From positions 372,001 to 436,000 of the forward strand of contig NZ_JNAH01000008.1 of assembly GCF_000759885.1 (NCBI RefSeq): a stretch of DNA of 64,000 nt, given 5' to 3'. A program made the translations under genes and the position numbers. Below, in pieces: positions 1 through 10,505 of this stretch. A model generated the notes under the pieces. It was not told the origin of the DNA. It ran no database searches and was given only the letters and a program-made list of their open reading frames with translations. This DNA comes from Prochlorococcus marinus str. GP2. Its GTDB lineage: Bacteria > Cyanobacteriota > Cyanobacteriia > PCC-6307 > Cyanobiaceae. Numbering within the stretch: position 1 is the first letter of the stretch; each line of letters opens with the position of its first letter.

Positions 1-1627
1 CAGTTTGTCTGGATAATTGTTTCCATCTATTTTCTAGGACCCAGCTTATTTCTCGTTCTGTCCACATAGACATTTTTCTTGGCTCTGCAGTAGTAACAAC
101 TCCTCTTAAATTAACTCTAGGAGGCGCAACCATCTTCCCATCTGTACTAATAGGAGCTAAAACAGTTACTACACCATCCCCAGCTAATTGCTGTCTTTCC
201 TTTAATACGCGAGCATCTACTATCCCATTTCGTGAGTTATCCAGCAGTTCAACACCAGCTTTTACAGGATCACCCTTTTGAATAGAATTAGGTGTTAACT
301 CAACTACATCTCCATTTTCAATAATTAAGATATTATCCTTTGGAACCCCCATAGTTTGTGCACTTTTCCCATGACAAACAAGCATTCTATGTTCTCCATG
401 AACAGGAACAAAAAACTTAGGTTTTGCGAGTGCCAACATTAACTTTTGATCTTCTTGAAAACCATGACCAGAAACATGAATATTCTCACCCTTTCCATAA
501 ACAACCTTTGCTCCGAGTTTCATTAATCTATCTATTGTATTTACAACAGAAATAGTATTACCAGGAATTGGGCTGGCTGAAAATATTACAGTATCAGTAG
601 TCTTAAGACGAACATGCTGATGTTCACCACGAGAGATTCTGCTTAACGCTGCTAGGGGTTCACCTTGACTTCCAGTCATTAATAGTAGGGTTTCTCTATC
701 TGGTAAGTCTCTAATTTGCTTGATAGGAACAAACAAATCATCTGGACATTTCATATAACCAATATCTCTTGCCTTAGCAATAACGTTTATCATAGATCTA
801 CCTAACAAACCGACCTTTCTTCCATGTTTCATGGCCAATTCTAAGATCATTGTCACTCTATGCACAGAACTAGCAAAAGTGGTAAGGATAACTCGTTCTT
901 TTGCCTCTGCAATATGTTTTTCTAAAGAAGGATAGATAGTCTTCTCAGAAGGACAAAAACCTGGAACTTCGGCATTAGTAGAATCACTGAACATGCATAA
1001 AACACCCTTCTCTCCGTAATGCACCATTCTTTCAATATCAAATTGCTCTCCATCTACTGGCATATGATCAAACTTAAAATCTCCCGTGAAAATAATTGTG
1101 CCAACAGGTGTTGTAACTGCTAAAGAAAAGCTATCGCAAATAGAATGGGTATTTCTAATAAATTCAACAGAAAAATGTTGTCCTACTTTTACAACATCTC
1201 TTGGATTTACTGTCTGTATAGTTGTTCTATCAGATACACCTGCTTCCTCCATTTTTCCTCTAAGCATTGACATTGCCAGTCTTGGACCATAAATAATGGG
1301 AATATTAAAATGCTTTAAATGATGAGAAATACCTCCAATGTGATCTTCATGCCCGTGAGTGACAATCATTCCTTTTATTCTTCTTTGATTTTCTTTTAAA
1401 AAAGTTGTATCAGGCATAACAACGTTTACGCCATGCATACCATCAGATGGGAAAGCTAGGCCAGCATCAACAAGCATTAATTCATCACCATATTCAAAAA
1501 CGCAAGTGTTTTTTCCTATTTCATGTAGTCCTCCAAGAGGTATTACTCGTAGAGCTGGCGTATTACTTTTAGATCTAGATGAATCATGAGTAGATCTATT
1601 TACAGTTGAATTTGTACTTGATTGCAT
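1..1627 (-). CDS. rnj: Ribonuclease J (3' end outside window)
   Basis: Beta-CASP metallo-beta-lactamase ribonuclease that processes and degrades RNA, with endo- and 5'-3' exonuclease activity in the family. The frame is open from an ATG at 1627 to the window edge, about 542 residues. A Ser/Thr/Asn-rich leader of roughly 25 residues precedes the lactamase core (ALRVIPLGGLHEIGKN). The zinc-binding HGHEDH motif is near residue 90, and GDFKFDH and SGHG motifs follow. Only the C-terminal domain is missing. It lies upstream of nothing visible on its strand except dapA-asd, which end about 80 bases away. The identification is firm; the C-terminus cannot be judged. Confidence 0.93.
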   Translation of the reverse strand, partial: MQSSTNSTVNRSTHDSSRSKSNTPALRVIPLGGLHEIGKNTCVFEYGDELMLVDAGLAFPSDGMHGVNVVMPDTTFLKENQRRIKGMIVTHGHEDHIGGISHHLKHFNIPIIYGPRLAMSMLRGKMEEAGVSDRTTIQTVNPRDVVKVGQHFSVEFIRNTHSICDSFSLAVTTPVGTIIFTGDFKFDHMPVDGEQFDIERMVHYGEKGVLCMFSDSTNAEVPGFCPSEKTIYPSLEKHIAEAKERVILTTFASSVHRVTMILELAMKHGRKVGLLGRSMINVIAKARDIGYMKCPDDLFVPIKQIRDLPDRETLLLMTGSQGEPLAALSRISRGEHQHVRLKTTDTVIFSASPIPGNTISVVNTIDRLMKLGAKVVYGKGENIHVSGHGFQEDQKLMLALAKPKFFVPVHGEHRMLVCHGKSAQTMGVPKDNILIIENGDVVELTPNSIQKGDPVKAGVELLDNSRNGIVDARVLKERQQLAGDGVVTVLAPISTDGKMVAPPRVNLRGVVTTAEPRKMSMWTEREISWVLENRWKQLSRQT

Positions 1628-1707
1628 AATTTTGAAATTTATGAAGGCCTGCTTGTAATCAAATAAGGTTTATTTAAATTTAATTATCAAGTTGAAAATA
1701 ATCCCTA

Positions 1708-2610
1708 TTATAAGGAATTCAGGATAAAAGATAGTTGCTTTTTCATGTCCTTGGTTAAAGGTGACAAAGGACTTCTAGGATTACCTACATCCCATCCCGA
1801 TAGCTCCAAAGCAGCCTTAATTGGGATTGGATTAGTAGTCATAAAGAGTGCTTTGAAAAGAGGCTGAAGTTTTTCATGAATAGCAAGAGCATTGGAAACC
1901 TTTCCACTTTGAAAAGAATGAATCATTTCTTTCAATTGCAATCCAACTAAATGACTTGCAACACTTACTACTCCTACAGCACCTACAGATAACATTGGAA
2001 GCAACAATGAATCGTCGCCACTATACACAGAGAGTTCGGAGCCGCAAATAGCTCTTAGTTCTGTTACTTCTTCTATTCTACCGCTTGCAGCTTTAATACT
2101 GAGAATATTTGAGAAATCCATAAGTTTCTTCACAGTATCAGGTAATAAATTGCATCCAGTCCTGCCAGGAATGTTGTAGAGCATAAGAGGCAAATCCTTT
2201 GCAGATTTAGCAATAGAACTGAAATGTTTATAGAGACCTTCTTGAGGCGGCTTATTGTAATAAGGAACAACGACCAAAGCACCGTCGGCACCTGAGTCGT
2301 AAGCTTTTTTTGTAGCTTCCACAGCTTCGCTTGTACAATTGCTACCAGTGCCAACTATTACTTTACAGCTTGCATCCAAAGATCCTTTTACCGCAATAAA
2401 TAAATCATGCTGTTCAGCCCATGAAAGAGTCGGAGATTCTCCAGTAGTACCGCACAACACAATTCCATCGGAACCGTTTTCAAAAAGATAATTTGAAAGT
2501 TTTATAGCTAGTTCATAATCTACATCTCCATTCTCAGTGAATGGAGTAACCATTGCAGTTAATATTCTTCCAAATAGTGGATTATTACACTCAGTTTTGT
2601 CTGCAATCAT
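1708..2610 (-). CDS. dapA: 4-hydroxy-tetrahydrodipicolinate synthase
   Basis: Condenses pyruvate with aspartate semialdehyde, the first committed step to diaminopimelate and lysine. The 300 residues are the normal length for this TIM-barrel aldolase. Visible motifs are CGTTGE (53-58), the tyrosine of the LYNIPGRTG segment (Tyr145) and the Schiff-base lysine in LSIKAASGR (Lys173). The ATG overlaps the TGA of asd in an ATGA arrangement, so the two genes are probably translationally coupled. Asd makes the DapA substrate, which supports both calls. Confidence 0.96.
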   Translation of the reverse strand: MIADKTECNNPLFGRILTAMVTPFTENGDVDYELAIKLSNYLFENGSDGIVLCGTTGESPTLSWAEQHDLFIAVKGSLDASCKVIVGTGSNCTSEAVEATKKAYDSGADGALVVVPYYNKPPQEGLYKHFSSIAKSAKDLPLMLYNIPGRTGCNLLPDTVKKLMDFSNILSIKAASGRIEEVTELRAICGSELSVYSGDDSLLLPMLSVGAVGVVSVASHLVGLQLKEMIHSFQSGKVSNALAIHEKLQPLFKALFMTTNPIPIKAALELSGWDVGNPRSPLSPLTKDMKKQLSFILNSL

Positions 2611-3638
2611 TTTTTTGGAATTAATAACTCAGCTATTTGAACAGCATTCAGAGCTGCTCCTTTTCTTATTTGATCTCCACATAACCATAATTCTAATCCA
2701 TGAGGCTGACTTATATCAGTTCTTAGCCTGCCAACAGCAACATTATCCCTCCCCATAACATCATTTGGCATAGGAAATCTATTATTTTTGTAATCCTCAA
2801 TAACTTCAATTCCAGGAGATTTTTTTAATTCTTTAAGAGCATCTTTAGGCTCAACTACATCGGCAAATTCAATATTAATCGATTCAGAATGTGCTCTCAG
2901 TACTGGGACTCGAACACATGTAGCAGAGAGCTTTAAATCAGCAATATTTAATATTTTCCTTGTCTCGTTAACCATTTTCATCTCTTCTTCGCAGTAATTA
3001 TTTGAAAGCATAGGGGAATTATGTAAAAACAAATTAAAAGCAAGGGAGTATGGCAAAACTTCACTTTTTTGAGGATTTCCTTGAAGATATTGTTCAGTTA
3101 AAAGTTTTAGTTCCTCCATCGCCAGTCGGCCTGCACCACTGACAGATTGATATGTTGAGACAATAACTCTTTGAATAGTCGAAAGTTTGTTTAATGGAGC
3201 TAAAACTAATGTCAACAAAATGGTAGTGCAGTTTGGATTCGCTATTACCCCATCATGATTAAGTACGTCACTAGCATTAACTTCTGGGACTATAAGAGGA
3301 ACGTTCTTATCTAATCTGAAAGCACTTGAATTATCTATCAGTAAAGCATTTTGATCAATAATGGTAGACAACCATTTTTTTGAGATACTTCCGCCAGCTG
3401 AAGCCAAAACTAAATCAAGATTCTTAAATTCTTCCTTAGTTGTTTTTTTTGTAACTAATTCTTCATCTTTCCAAATAATTTTTTTTCCTTCTGACCGCTC
3501 TGATGAAAGCAAGACCAATTCTGATATTGGTAAATCACGTTGTTCAAGAATTTTTAGCAATTCAGATCCCACAGCACCTGAAGAACCTAAAACAGCAACT
3601 TTTAATGGCCTGTTGGGCAAATACGGAGATTGTCTCAC
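2607..3638 (-). CDS. asd: Aspartate-semialdehyde dehydrogenase
   Basis: Reduces aspartyl phosphate to aspartate semialdehyde with NADPH, feeding lysine, threonine and methionine synthesis. The 343 residues match the family. The dinucleotide-binding GSSGAVG is at 18-24, the catalytic cysteine is in NPNCTT (Cys137), and the catalytic histidine is in the RAHSES segment near residue 250. The start is GTG; no in-frame ATG lies at a position that would keep the nucleotide-binding strand. First gene of an asd-dapA unit, divergent from tig. Confidence 0.95.
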   Translation of the reverse strand: MRQSPYLPNRPLKVAVLGSSGAVGSELLKILEQRDLPISELVLLSSERSEGKKIIWKDEELVTKKTTKEEFKNLDLVLASAGGSISKKWLSTIIDQNALLIDNSSAFRLDKNVPLIVPEVNASDVLNHDGVIANPNCTTILLTLVLAPLNKLSTIQRVIVSTYQSVSGAGRLAMEELKLLTEQYLQGNPQKSEVLPYSLAFNLFLHNSPMLSNNYCEEEMKMVNETRKILNIADLKLSATCVRVPVLRAHSESINIEFADVVEPKDALKELKKSPGIEVIEDYKNNRFPMPNDVMGRDNVAVGRLRTDISQPHGLELWLCGDQIRKGAALNAVQIAELLIPKK

Positions 3639-3762
3639 ACTTTAAAATGATTTTTATAAATAGATTGACTATTTTTTTTACTTTATCAAAAAATTAACTT
3701 TCAAGGAAATCACATAATGTGAAATAATTAAGATTCTGCTCATAGTAATAACTTAGAAAAAC

Positions 3763-5172
3763 ATGGCTAAAGATGCACTAATAGTCAAAACAAAGCCTCT
3801 GCCTCAAAGTAGAATCTCATTCGAATTAGAAATACCATCTGAGACATGCAAAACGTGTGTAAATGAAACAATCAGTTCTATCAGTCGTTCAGCTAAAATT
3901 CCGGGATTTAGACTTGGTAAGATTCCTAAACAAGTCTTAATCCAAAGAATTGGCATCACACAATTACATGCTTCTGCTCTGGAAAAAATTATTGATAAAT
4001 CATGGCAAGAAGCGTTAAAAATAAAATCTATAGAGCCACTAAGTGAGCCAGAATTGGTAGATGGATTTGAATCTTTACTTGCAAAGTTTAGTCCTGAAAA
4101 ATCACTTAAGGTTACTCTTCAAACTGATGTTGCCCCAGAATTAAAACTTAAAAAATCCAAAGGACTAAGTGTTGAAATATCAAAGACAAAGTTTGATCCT
4201 AAGTCAATAGATGAAGCGCTAGAAAAATCTAGAAATCAATTTGCAAACATTATTCCAGTTACCAATAGAGCAGCAAAATTAGGAGATATTGCTGTAGTTA
4301 GTTTCAAAGGAAAATATAAAGATTCTGGTCAGGAGATTGATGGTGGAACAAGTGAATCAATGGATCTTGAGTTAGAAAAGAACAAAATGATTCCCGGTTT
4401 CGTTGAGGGAATCGTAAAGATGAAAATTGGTGATACTAAAACACTTAACCTTAAATTTCCTGATGATTATTCTCATGAGGATTCAAGAGGCAAAGAAGCA
4501 ATTTTTGAAGTAAATCTCAAGGACCTTAAGGAAAAAGAATTACCCGAACTAAATGACGATTTTGCAAAACAGTCTGGCAAAGAATCATTAAAAGAATTAA
4601 AGAAAGATATTGAAAAGCAACTTAAAGAAAATTTTGAAAAAACTCAAAAAGATATCAAAATTGAAGCTTTATTGGATGCTTTAACAAACGAATTAGTTGC
4701 TGAAATTCCAAAATCTATGATTGATATAGAGGTGAGGAATAATATTGAACAAACCGCTCAAAGATTTGCTCAACAAGGTCTTGATGTTAAATCTACTTTC
4801 ACTCCGGAATTAGTGAAGTCATTAGCAGAGTCCACAAGGCCTCAAGCTGAAAAAAATGTTCAAAGAAATTTAGCTCTTCAAGCATTAGCTAAAGAAGAAA
4901 ACATAAGAGTTGAGAAAGATGAAATAGATTTAAAAATGAAAGATTATGAAGATGCCATCTCTCAATCTTCAAAACAAATAGATATTAAAAAATTAACTGA
5001 AGTAATAAGTAACGATTTACTCAAAGAAAAATTAATTATTTGGCTTGAAGAAAATTCTGAAGTAAAAGAAAAAAATACAAGAAACTCTAAATCTACCAAA
5101 ACCTCCAAAACAAAAGCCATAAAAACTGCTACAAAAACTACAAAAGCTCAAAATAAAAAAGAAAAAAAATAA
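3763..5172 (+). CDS. tig: Trigger factor chaperone
   Basis: Ribosome-bound chaperone and peptidyl-prolyl isomerase acting on nascent chains. The ribosome-docking signature GFRLGKIP is at 48-55, an FKBP-like domain lies about 170-260 (GDIAVVSFKG, then PGFVEGIVKM), and a helical C-terminal chaperone domain runs to about 430. The last ~40 residues are an unusual low-complexity Lys/Thr/Ser tail, which brings the total to 469 residues against the common 430-450. It heads tig-clpP2-clpX, the same order as in many bacteria, tying folding to proteolysis. Confidence 0.95.
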   Translation: MAKDALIVKTKPLPQSRISFELEIPSETCKTCVNETISSISRSAKIPGFRLGKIPKQVLIQRIGITQLHASALEKIIDKSWQEALKIKSIEPLSEPELVDGFESLLAKFSPEKSLKVTLQTDVAPELKLKKSKGLSVEISKTKFDPKSIDEALEKSRNQFANIIPVTNRAAKLGDIAVVSFKGKYKDSGQEIDGGTSESMDLELEKNKMIPGFVEGIVKMKIGDTKTLNLKFPDDYSHEDSRGKEAIFEVNLKDLKEKELPELNDDFAKQSGKESLKELKKDIEKQLKENFEKTQKDIKIEALLDALTNELVAEIPKSMIDIEVRNNIEQTAQRFAQQGLDVKSTFTPELVKSLAESTRPQAEKNVQRNLALQALAKEENIRVEKDEIDLKMKDYEDAISQSSKQIDIKKLTEVISNDLLKEKLIIWLEENSEVKEKNTRNSKSTKTSKTKAIKTATKTTKAQNKKEKK

Positions 5173-5237
5173 TTTATGAAATTTCCTACTATTTAAACAA
5201 AAACCCCTTAAATTATTTATAAGATAAAAACTAATTT

Positions 5238-5882
5238 GTGAACTCAGAAAAAAAACATTTGATTCAAAGCTCAATAAGTTCTTACGAAAGTAATAAAAAA
5301 ACTATTGCGGCTGTTCCTACCGTTATAGAACAATCAGGTAGAGGAGAAAGAGCTTTTGATATTTATTCAAGACTATTAAGGGAGAGAATAATTTTTTTAG
5401 GTACTGGAATTAATGATCAAGTATCTGACTCACTTGTCGCACAATTATTATTTCTTGAAGCTGAAGATCCAGAAAAAGATATACAAATATATATTAATTC
5501 TCCTGGAGGCTCAGTAACTGCAGGAATGGCCATATACGATACTATGCAACAGATATCTCCTGATGTAGTGACAATATGTTTTGGAGTAGCAGCAAGTATG
5601 GGAGCATTTCTCCTTTCTGGAGGAGCAAAAGGGAAAAGATTGGCTTTACCTAATTCTAGGATTATGATTCATCAGCCTCTTGGAGGTGCACAAGGTCAAG
5701 CAGTAGAGATTGAAATACAAGCTAAAGAAATACTTTTTCTCAAGAAAACATTAAATTCGCTTTTAGCAGAACATACCGGTCAACCTTTAGAAAAAATTAA
5801 TGAAGATACAGAAAGAGATTACTTTTTATCTCCATTAGAAGCAGTCGAATATGGATTAATTGATAAAGTTATCAAAAAGTGA
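5238..5882 (+). CDS. clpP2: ATP-dependent Clp protease proteolytic subunit (ClpP2 type)
   Basis: Serine protease that forms the barrel of ClpXP. The triad is Ser120 in GVAASMGAF, His145 in MIHQPLGG and Asp194 in TERDYF, so this is an active ClpP and not the inactive ClpR paralog of cyanobacteria. The start is GTG, and an N-terminal extension of about 25 residues precedes the conserved [16 protein letters not shown] segment. It sits 66 bases after tig and 105 before clpX. Cyanobacteria carry several clpP genes; the one beside clpX is called clpP2, which is the basis for the number. Confidence 0.93.
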   Translation: MNSEKKHLIQSSISSYESNKKTIAAVPTVIEQSGRGERAFDIYSRLLRERIIFLGTGINDQVSDSLVAQLLFLEAEDPEKDIQIYINSPGGSVTAGMAIYDTMQQISPDVVTICFGVAASMGAFLLSGGAKGKRLALPNSRIMIHQPLGGAQGQAVEIEIQAKEILFLKKTLNSLLAEHTGQPLEKINEDTERDYFLSPLEAVEYGLIDKVIKK

Positions 5883-5986
5883 CAAGGGATGCTGATTTTT
5901 TAAGAATATGATGACGAATCGATATTTATAAGCAATCCTAGTGAATAGGGGATATTTAACACCTTTCAAATTAAAACTTATAATCG

Positions 5987-7354
5987 ATGGCTAAATTCGA
6001 CGCCCATCTTAAATGTTCATTTTGCGGAAAATCACAAGACCAAGTAAGAAAGCTTATAGCTGGTCCTGGGGTTTATATCTGTGATGAGTGTATAGATCTA
6101 TGTAATGAAATTCTCGATGAAGAACTTCTTGATAATCAAGCAAACACAAATAACTCTCCGCAAGTAAAAAAGAAATTACCAACTGATAATCCAAAAAAAT
6201 CTGTTCCTTTAGAATTAACCTCAATTCCTAAACCATTAGAAATTAAAAATTTTCTAGATAATCAAGTTGTTGGACAAGAATCTGCAAAAAAAATATTATC
6301 AGTAGCCGTATACAACCACTACAAACGATTAGCTTGGAAAGTTAAAGAAGACAGTAAAAATAGCAATTCAAAAGATTCACAAGCAACTAAATTACAAAAA
6401 TCTAATATTTTACTCATCGGCCCTACTGGAAGTGGAAAAACATTATTGGCTCAAACTTTAGCAGAGTTTCTTGATGTTCCTTTTGCAGTAGCTGATGCAA
6501 CGACTTTGACAGAAGCTGGATATGTTGGTGAAGATGTTGAAAACATACTTTTAAGACTTCTGCAAAAATCAGAAATGAATGTAGAACTAGCTCAAAAAGG
6601 AATAATTTATATTGATGAAATAGATAAAATTGCGAGAAAAAGCGAGAATCCTTCAATTACTAGAGATGTCTCTGGAGAAGGGGTTCAGCAAGCATTATTA
6701 AAAATGCTTGAAGGAACAATTGCTAATGTGCCACCGCAAGGCGGAAGAAAGCATCCTTATCATGACTGCATCCAAATTGATACAAGTCAAATATTATTTA
6801 TTTGCGGGGGAGCCTTTATAGGTTTAGAAGATATCGTTCAAAAGCGTATGGGTAAGCATTCCATAGGGTTTACCACCAATTCAGATCAAAACAGAGTTGA
6901 TACAAAAAAAACAGTAGACCCAAGGGATTCCTTGAAAAATTTAGAATTAGATGACTTAGTAAAATATGGCTTAATTCCAGAATTTATTGGAAGAATTCCT
7001 GTTTGTGCTGTATTGGATCGTCTTACTAAAGAAACTTTAGAGTCTATTTTGACTCAACCAAGAGATGCATTAGTAAAGCAATTCAAAACTTTGCTAAGTA
7101 TGGATAATGTTGAATTATCATTTGAGCCTGATTCTGTTGAAGCGATAGCAAATGAAGCATATAACAGAAAAACAGGTGCAAGAGCATTAAGATCAATAAT
7201 TGAGGAACTAATGCTTGACGTAATGTACACTTTGCCTTCTGAAGAAAATGTGAAAGAATTCACAATTACGAAAAAAATGGTCGATAATTTATTCTCATCT
7301 AAAATTGTAAAACTACCTTCAGGATCAAAAAGAATTATTAAAGAGTCTGCATAA
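5987..7354 (+). CDS. clpX: Clp protease ATP-binding subunit ClpX
   Basis: AAA+ unfoldase that recognises substrates and threads them into ClpP. The N-terminal zinc-binding domain has Cys10, Cys13, Cys32 and Cys35. Walker A GPTGSGKT is near residue 145-152, the pore loop GYVGED follows, then Walker [11 protein letters not shown] and the sensor region with GARALRS near residue 390. At 455 residues it is slightly longer than E. coli ClpX, the extra being a Lys/Ser-rich insert (around 120-135) before Walker A. Its partner clpP2 is directly upstream. Confidence 0.96.
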   Translation: MAKFDAHLKCSFCGKSQDQVRKLIAGPGVYICDECIDLCNEILDEELLDNQANTNNSPQVKKKLPTDNPKKSVPLELTSIPKPLEIKNFLDNQVVGQESAKKILSVAVYNHYKRLAWKVKEDSKNSNSKDSQATKLQKSNILLIGPTGSGKTLLAQTLAEFLDVPFAVADATTLTEAGYVGEDVENILLRLLQKSEMNVELAQKGIIYIDEIDKIARKSENPSITRDVSGEGVQQALLKMLEGTIANVPPQGGRKHPYHDCIQIDTSQILFICGGAFIGLEDIVQKRMGKHSIGFTTNSDQNRVDTKKTVDPRDSLKNLELDDLVKYGLIPEFIGRIPVCAVLDRLTKETLESILTQPRDALVKQFKTLLSMDNVELSFEPDSVEAIANEAYNRKTGARALRSIIEELMLDVMYTLPSEENVKEFTITKKMVDNLFSSKIVKLPSGSKRIIKESA

Positions 7355-7412
7355 AATTTAGATTTTAATTGTTTTAATTTAATCCCTAATTTTTCTAATT
7401 AATGAAAAATAA

Positions 7413-9176
7413 ATGCCAAATATACATAAGCCTTTTCATCAAAAATATAGACCAAAGAACTTAGACGAACTGGTTGGGCAAAAATTTATATCCATTACAC
7501 TCAAACAAGCACTATTAACCAAAAAAATTGCTCCTGCATATCTTTTTAACGGTCCAAGAGGTACTGGAAAAACATCAAGTGCAAGAATATTTGCAAAATC
7601 TCTAAATTGCCAGGCATTCGACCAACCTACTATAAATCCTTGTGGTAAATGTGAATTATGTGCACAAATTACAGATGGGAACGCTCTAGATATTATCGAG
7701 ATTGATGCAGCATCAAATACAGGAGTAGAAAATATAAGAGAAATTATAGAAAGAGCGAGATTTGCACCTACTCAAGCGAGATGGAAAGTATACGTTATTG
7801 ATGAATGTCATATGCTTTCAACGGCAGCTTCAAATGCTTTACTAAAAACTATTGAAGAACCACCCTCAAGAGTTGTATTTATTCTTGCGACAACAAATCC
7901 TGAGAGAGTACTAAATACAATACAAAGTAGATGCCAAAAGTTCGATTTTAGGAGAATAAGCCCCAATGATATTTTTCAACATTTATCAGAAATAGCAGAA
8001 AAAGAGTCCATTGATTATGAAGTTCAGGCATTAAAAATGATTGCAAAAAGATGTAATGGAGGTATGAGAGATGCACAAAGCCTCCTTGAACAACTGAATC
8101 TTTTACCAGAAGGAATCACAATTAATAATCTACAAAACCTGCTAGGAGAAGTATCAGAAATTGAATTAACAAATTTGATTAAATCATTGATTGAAAATAA
8201 TCCTGAGTCATTAATTATCACCTGCAACAAATTATATGATGCGGGAAATGAACCCCTACAAATAATTATCGGATTATTGAATATAACAAGAGATTTATTA
8301 CTACATTCTACAAATAACAATTATTCAGATCTCTATTACACGTCAGATGGATTCCAAGATGAATTAGATAAAATCTCAAAAAAAATAAATAAATCAAAAA
8401 TTATTAAATGGCATAATCATCTCAGAAATATTGAATATCAAATCAAAACAAGTGATAATCCAAGACTTTGGTTTGAAATACATTTAACTGGCCTTCTAGA
8501 TTATCAAGAAATAAATATTTTAAAAAATAATGAAAAAATTAAAAATAATGCGACTAAGGAGAAGGATGAAAGCATAAAAAACATTGCAATAATTAATGGA
8601 GAAATTATTTCTAATGAAATTCAAAAACCAAGTATCAAAAAAGAGATATATAACGATGAATTGATCGAAAAAAAAGACGAAAAATTAGAAAAATTTGACG
8701 TTCTTGACAAAGAAAGTACCAAAAATATTTCTGACAATAACCAAAATAAACCTAGATCAAATAATTTAAAAGATAAATGGGAATTAATTCTTTCTAAAGT
8801 AGAGTTACCATCAACAAGAATGTTACTTTCACAACAAGCAGAACTTGAAAGTTTGGATTCAGAGCAAATCATAATTGCATTATCTCCAAACTGGGAAAAT
8901 ATGATAAAAAGCAGAAAAGTTATAATTGAAAATACTGTAAAAAAGATTTTTGGAGATCAAATAATACTTAATTTTTCAACAAAACAATTAAATAAAAGCA
9001 ACCCAACAAACACTCCAGAAATAACTCAAAATGAAGTAAATAATTTTCGACCAATAAAAAAAATAGAACCAAAAACTAATTCGTCAACAAAAATATCAAA
9101 CGAAGAAAATTATGATGATAGTTCAAAAAACTTAGCAAATTTTTTTAATGGAGAAATTATAGAATTTGATGAATAA
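7413..9176 (+). CDS. dnaX: DNA polymerase III gamma/tau subunit
   Basis: Clamp-loader ATPase. The AAA+ domain shows Walker A GPRGTGKT (47-54), the zinc cysteines Cys66, Cys77, Cys80 and Cys83, Walker B VIDECHML, and sensor 1 followed by the SRC motif (QSRCQKF). A charged, Asn/Lys-rich C-terminal half with low complexity (about 370-450) is followed by a weakly conserved end. No intein interrupts the ATPase domain, although dnaX inteins occur in some cyanobacteria. Its stop is adjacent to the stop of the convergent glucosyltransferase (one base between). Confidence 0.94.
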   Translation: MPNIHKPFHQKYRPKNLDELVGQKFISITLKQALLTKKIAPAYLFNGPRGTGKTSSARIFAKSLNCQAFDQPTINPCGKCELCAQITDGNALDIIEIDAASNTGVENIREIIERARFAPTQARWKVYVIDECHMLSTAASNALLKTIEEPPSRVVFILATTNPERVLNTIQSRCQKFDFRRISPNDIFQHLSEIAEKESIDYEVQALKMIAKRCNGGMRDAQSLLEQLNLLPEGITINNLQNLLGEVSEIELTNLIKSLIENNPESLIITCNKLYDAGNEPLQIIIGLLNITRDLLLHSTNNNYSDLYYTSDGFQDELDKISKKINKSKIIKWHNHLRNIEYQIKTSDNPRLWFEIHLTGLLDYQEINILKNNEKIKNNATKEKDESIKNIAIINGEIISNEIQKPSIKKEIYNDELIEKKDEKLEKFDVLDKESTKNISDNNQNKPRSNNLKDKWELILSKVELPSTRMLLSQQAELESLDSEQIIIALSPNWENMIKSRKVIIENTVKKIFGDQIILNFSTKQLNKSNPTNTPEITQNEVNNFRPIKKIEPKTNSSTKISNEENYDDSSKNLANFFNGEIIEFDE

Positions 9177-9177
9177 A

Positions 9178-10479
9178 CTAAACTCCAGTATGAACAGTTT
9201 TTCGCCAGAGTATCTTTTTGGGGAAAATAGACATCTTTATTGTCACCCAAGGGATGACTAAAAACCAATGCGATAAATAAAAAACCGATACAAATACCAT
9301 CAAAAAATTACTTTTTTGCAATACAGGTACTTCGCTTTTGCAAGAAGAACCGTACCAAAAGGCAATTCCAGATAATATAAAAGCTGTCAATGAAATAGGC
9401 CAGTAAATTGGTTGATCTAATAAAGCAATACTGAAAACTAAATCAAAAATAGAAATGATTGGTAGTGCATATTGCAAGATGAAGAAGTAAGTTAAATCAA
9501 ATTTTTGCAAATAATCAATTTTATTGGTGAATAATTGATCTCCATAATCAAAGAATCTTTGCAACCCCCCCTCTGCCCATCTTTGCCTTTGTGCTAATAA
9601 AGCATTTAAATTCTCAACTGCTTCCTCCATGACTGGAGGGTCCCATAAGATTCCAATGCTAAATTTTGATAATAATAATCGTAAACTCAAATCAAGATCG
9701 TCAGTCACAGTATATTCATTAAAAGATCCACATGCCAATAATGTATCTTTCTTAATTAATTGGCCATTTCCCCTTAATTCAGAAACTCCAGCGACTGATA
9801 ATCTTCCATATTGAAAAATTGCATCCATAGCCATCTCCATTGACTGACAAGAAGTTAAAAAATTCTTACTTACATTTGTTACTGATTTTCTTAGTTGAAC
9901 TGCAGACCAATTACCCTCTTCTACAAAACTAAATAACCTTATCAAAGAATCTTGTTTTAATTGAGCATCAGCATCCAAAACTAATAACCATTCACCATAA
10001 GTAAACTTCAAGGCATAATTTAAAGCTCCTGACTTTCCTCCGCCTGCATTTGGAGAACGACTTATGACTTTTAGCTTTTCATATTGTCTAGATAATCGAT
10101 CTAAAATTAAAGGCGTCTTATCAGAACTGCCATCATCGATTATGTAAATATTTAATTTATTTTTTGGATAATCTAAATTAAATAATCTTTCAACTAATCT
10201 TGCTATGACATTCTCTTCATCTCTAGCTGCAACTAAAATATCAAGCACAGGTAACTCTTTATTGCTAATTCTGCTGCTTACAGTATTTGAAATGTTGTTC
10301 CTTTTTAAATTTCTAGAAATAACTATTAACCCGTAAAAAACAATCACAAAAGAAAGAGTCAATATAGTATTAAAGAAATTTTCGATAATGTAAGCATGGG
10401 GAATAAAAGCTACTAAAAAACAAGCACCAAGAAATATAAACGACTTCAATCTTCGATTTTTATAAAAACCCTTACTCAT
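9178..10479 (-). CDS. mgdA: GT2 glycosyltransferase, probable diacylglycerol glucosyltransferase (MgdA type)
   Basis: Membrane family 2 glycosyltransferase with processive-type motifs: IDDGSSD (114-120), DAD (169-171), TDD (259-261) and QRQRW (297-301). Two N-terminal membrane segments (about 12-32 and 37-55) and a hydrophobic C-terminal third (from about 330) flank the catalytic domain. The GGGKSGALN, ELRGNGQ and C-terminal KTVHTG segments agree with what I recall of Synechocystis Sll1377, which makes monoglucosyldiacylglycerol, the precursor of cyanobacterial galactolipids. The family is certain; the lipid function rests on that recalled resemblance. Confidence 0.8.
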   Translation of the reverse strand: MSKGFYKNRRLKSFIFLGACFLVAFIPHAYIIENFFNTILTLSFVIVFYGLIVISRNLKRNNISNTVSSRISNKELPVLDILVAARDEENVIARLVERLFNLDYPKNKLNIYIIDDGSSDKTPLILDRLSRQYEKLKVISRSPNAGGGKSGALNYALKFTYGEWLLVLDADAQLKQDSLIRLFSFVEEGNWSAVQLRKSVTNVSKNFLTSCQSMEMAMDAIFQYGRLSVAGVSELRGNGQLIKKDTLLACGSFNEYTVTDDLDLSLRLLLSKFSIGILWDPPVMEEAVENLNALLAQRQRWAEGGLQRFFDYGDQLFTNKIDYLQKFDLTYFFILQYALPIISIFDLVFSIALLDQPIYWPISLTAFILSGIAFWYGSSCKSEVPVLQKSNFLMVFVSVFYLSHWFLVIPWVTIKMSIFPKKILWRKTVHTGV

Positions 10480-10505
10480 AAAAGTAAATTTTAATTACTT
10501 AACTT

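Noticed and set aside
5928-5955. Imperfect hairpin before clpX (ATCCTA / TAGGGGAT)
   Set aside because: The stem needs a bulge and is too short to call a regulatory element.
7413-9176. Possible intein in dnaX, and likewise in dnaB at 23923-25305
   Set aside because: Inteins are known in these cyanobacterial genes, but both proteins have normal length and uninterrupted ATPase motifs.
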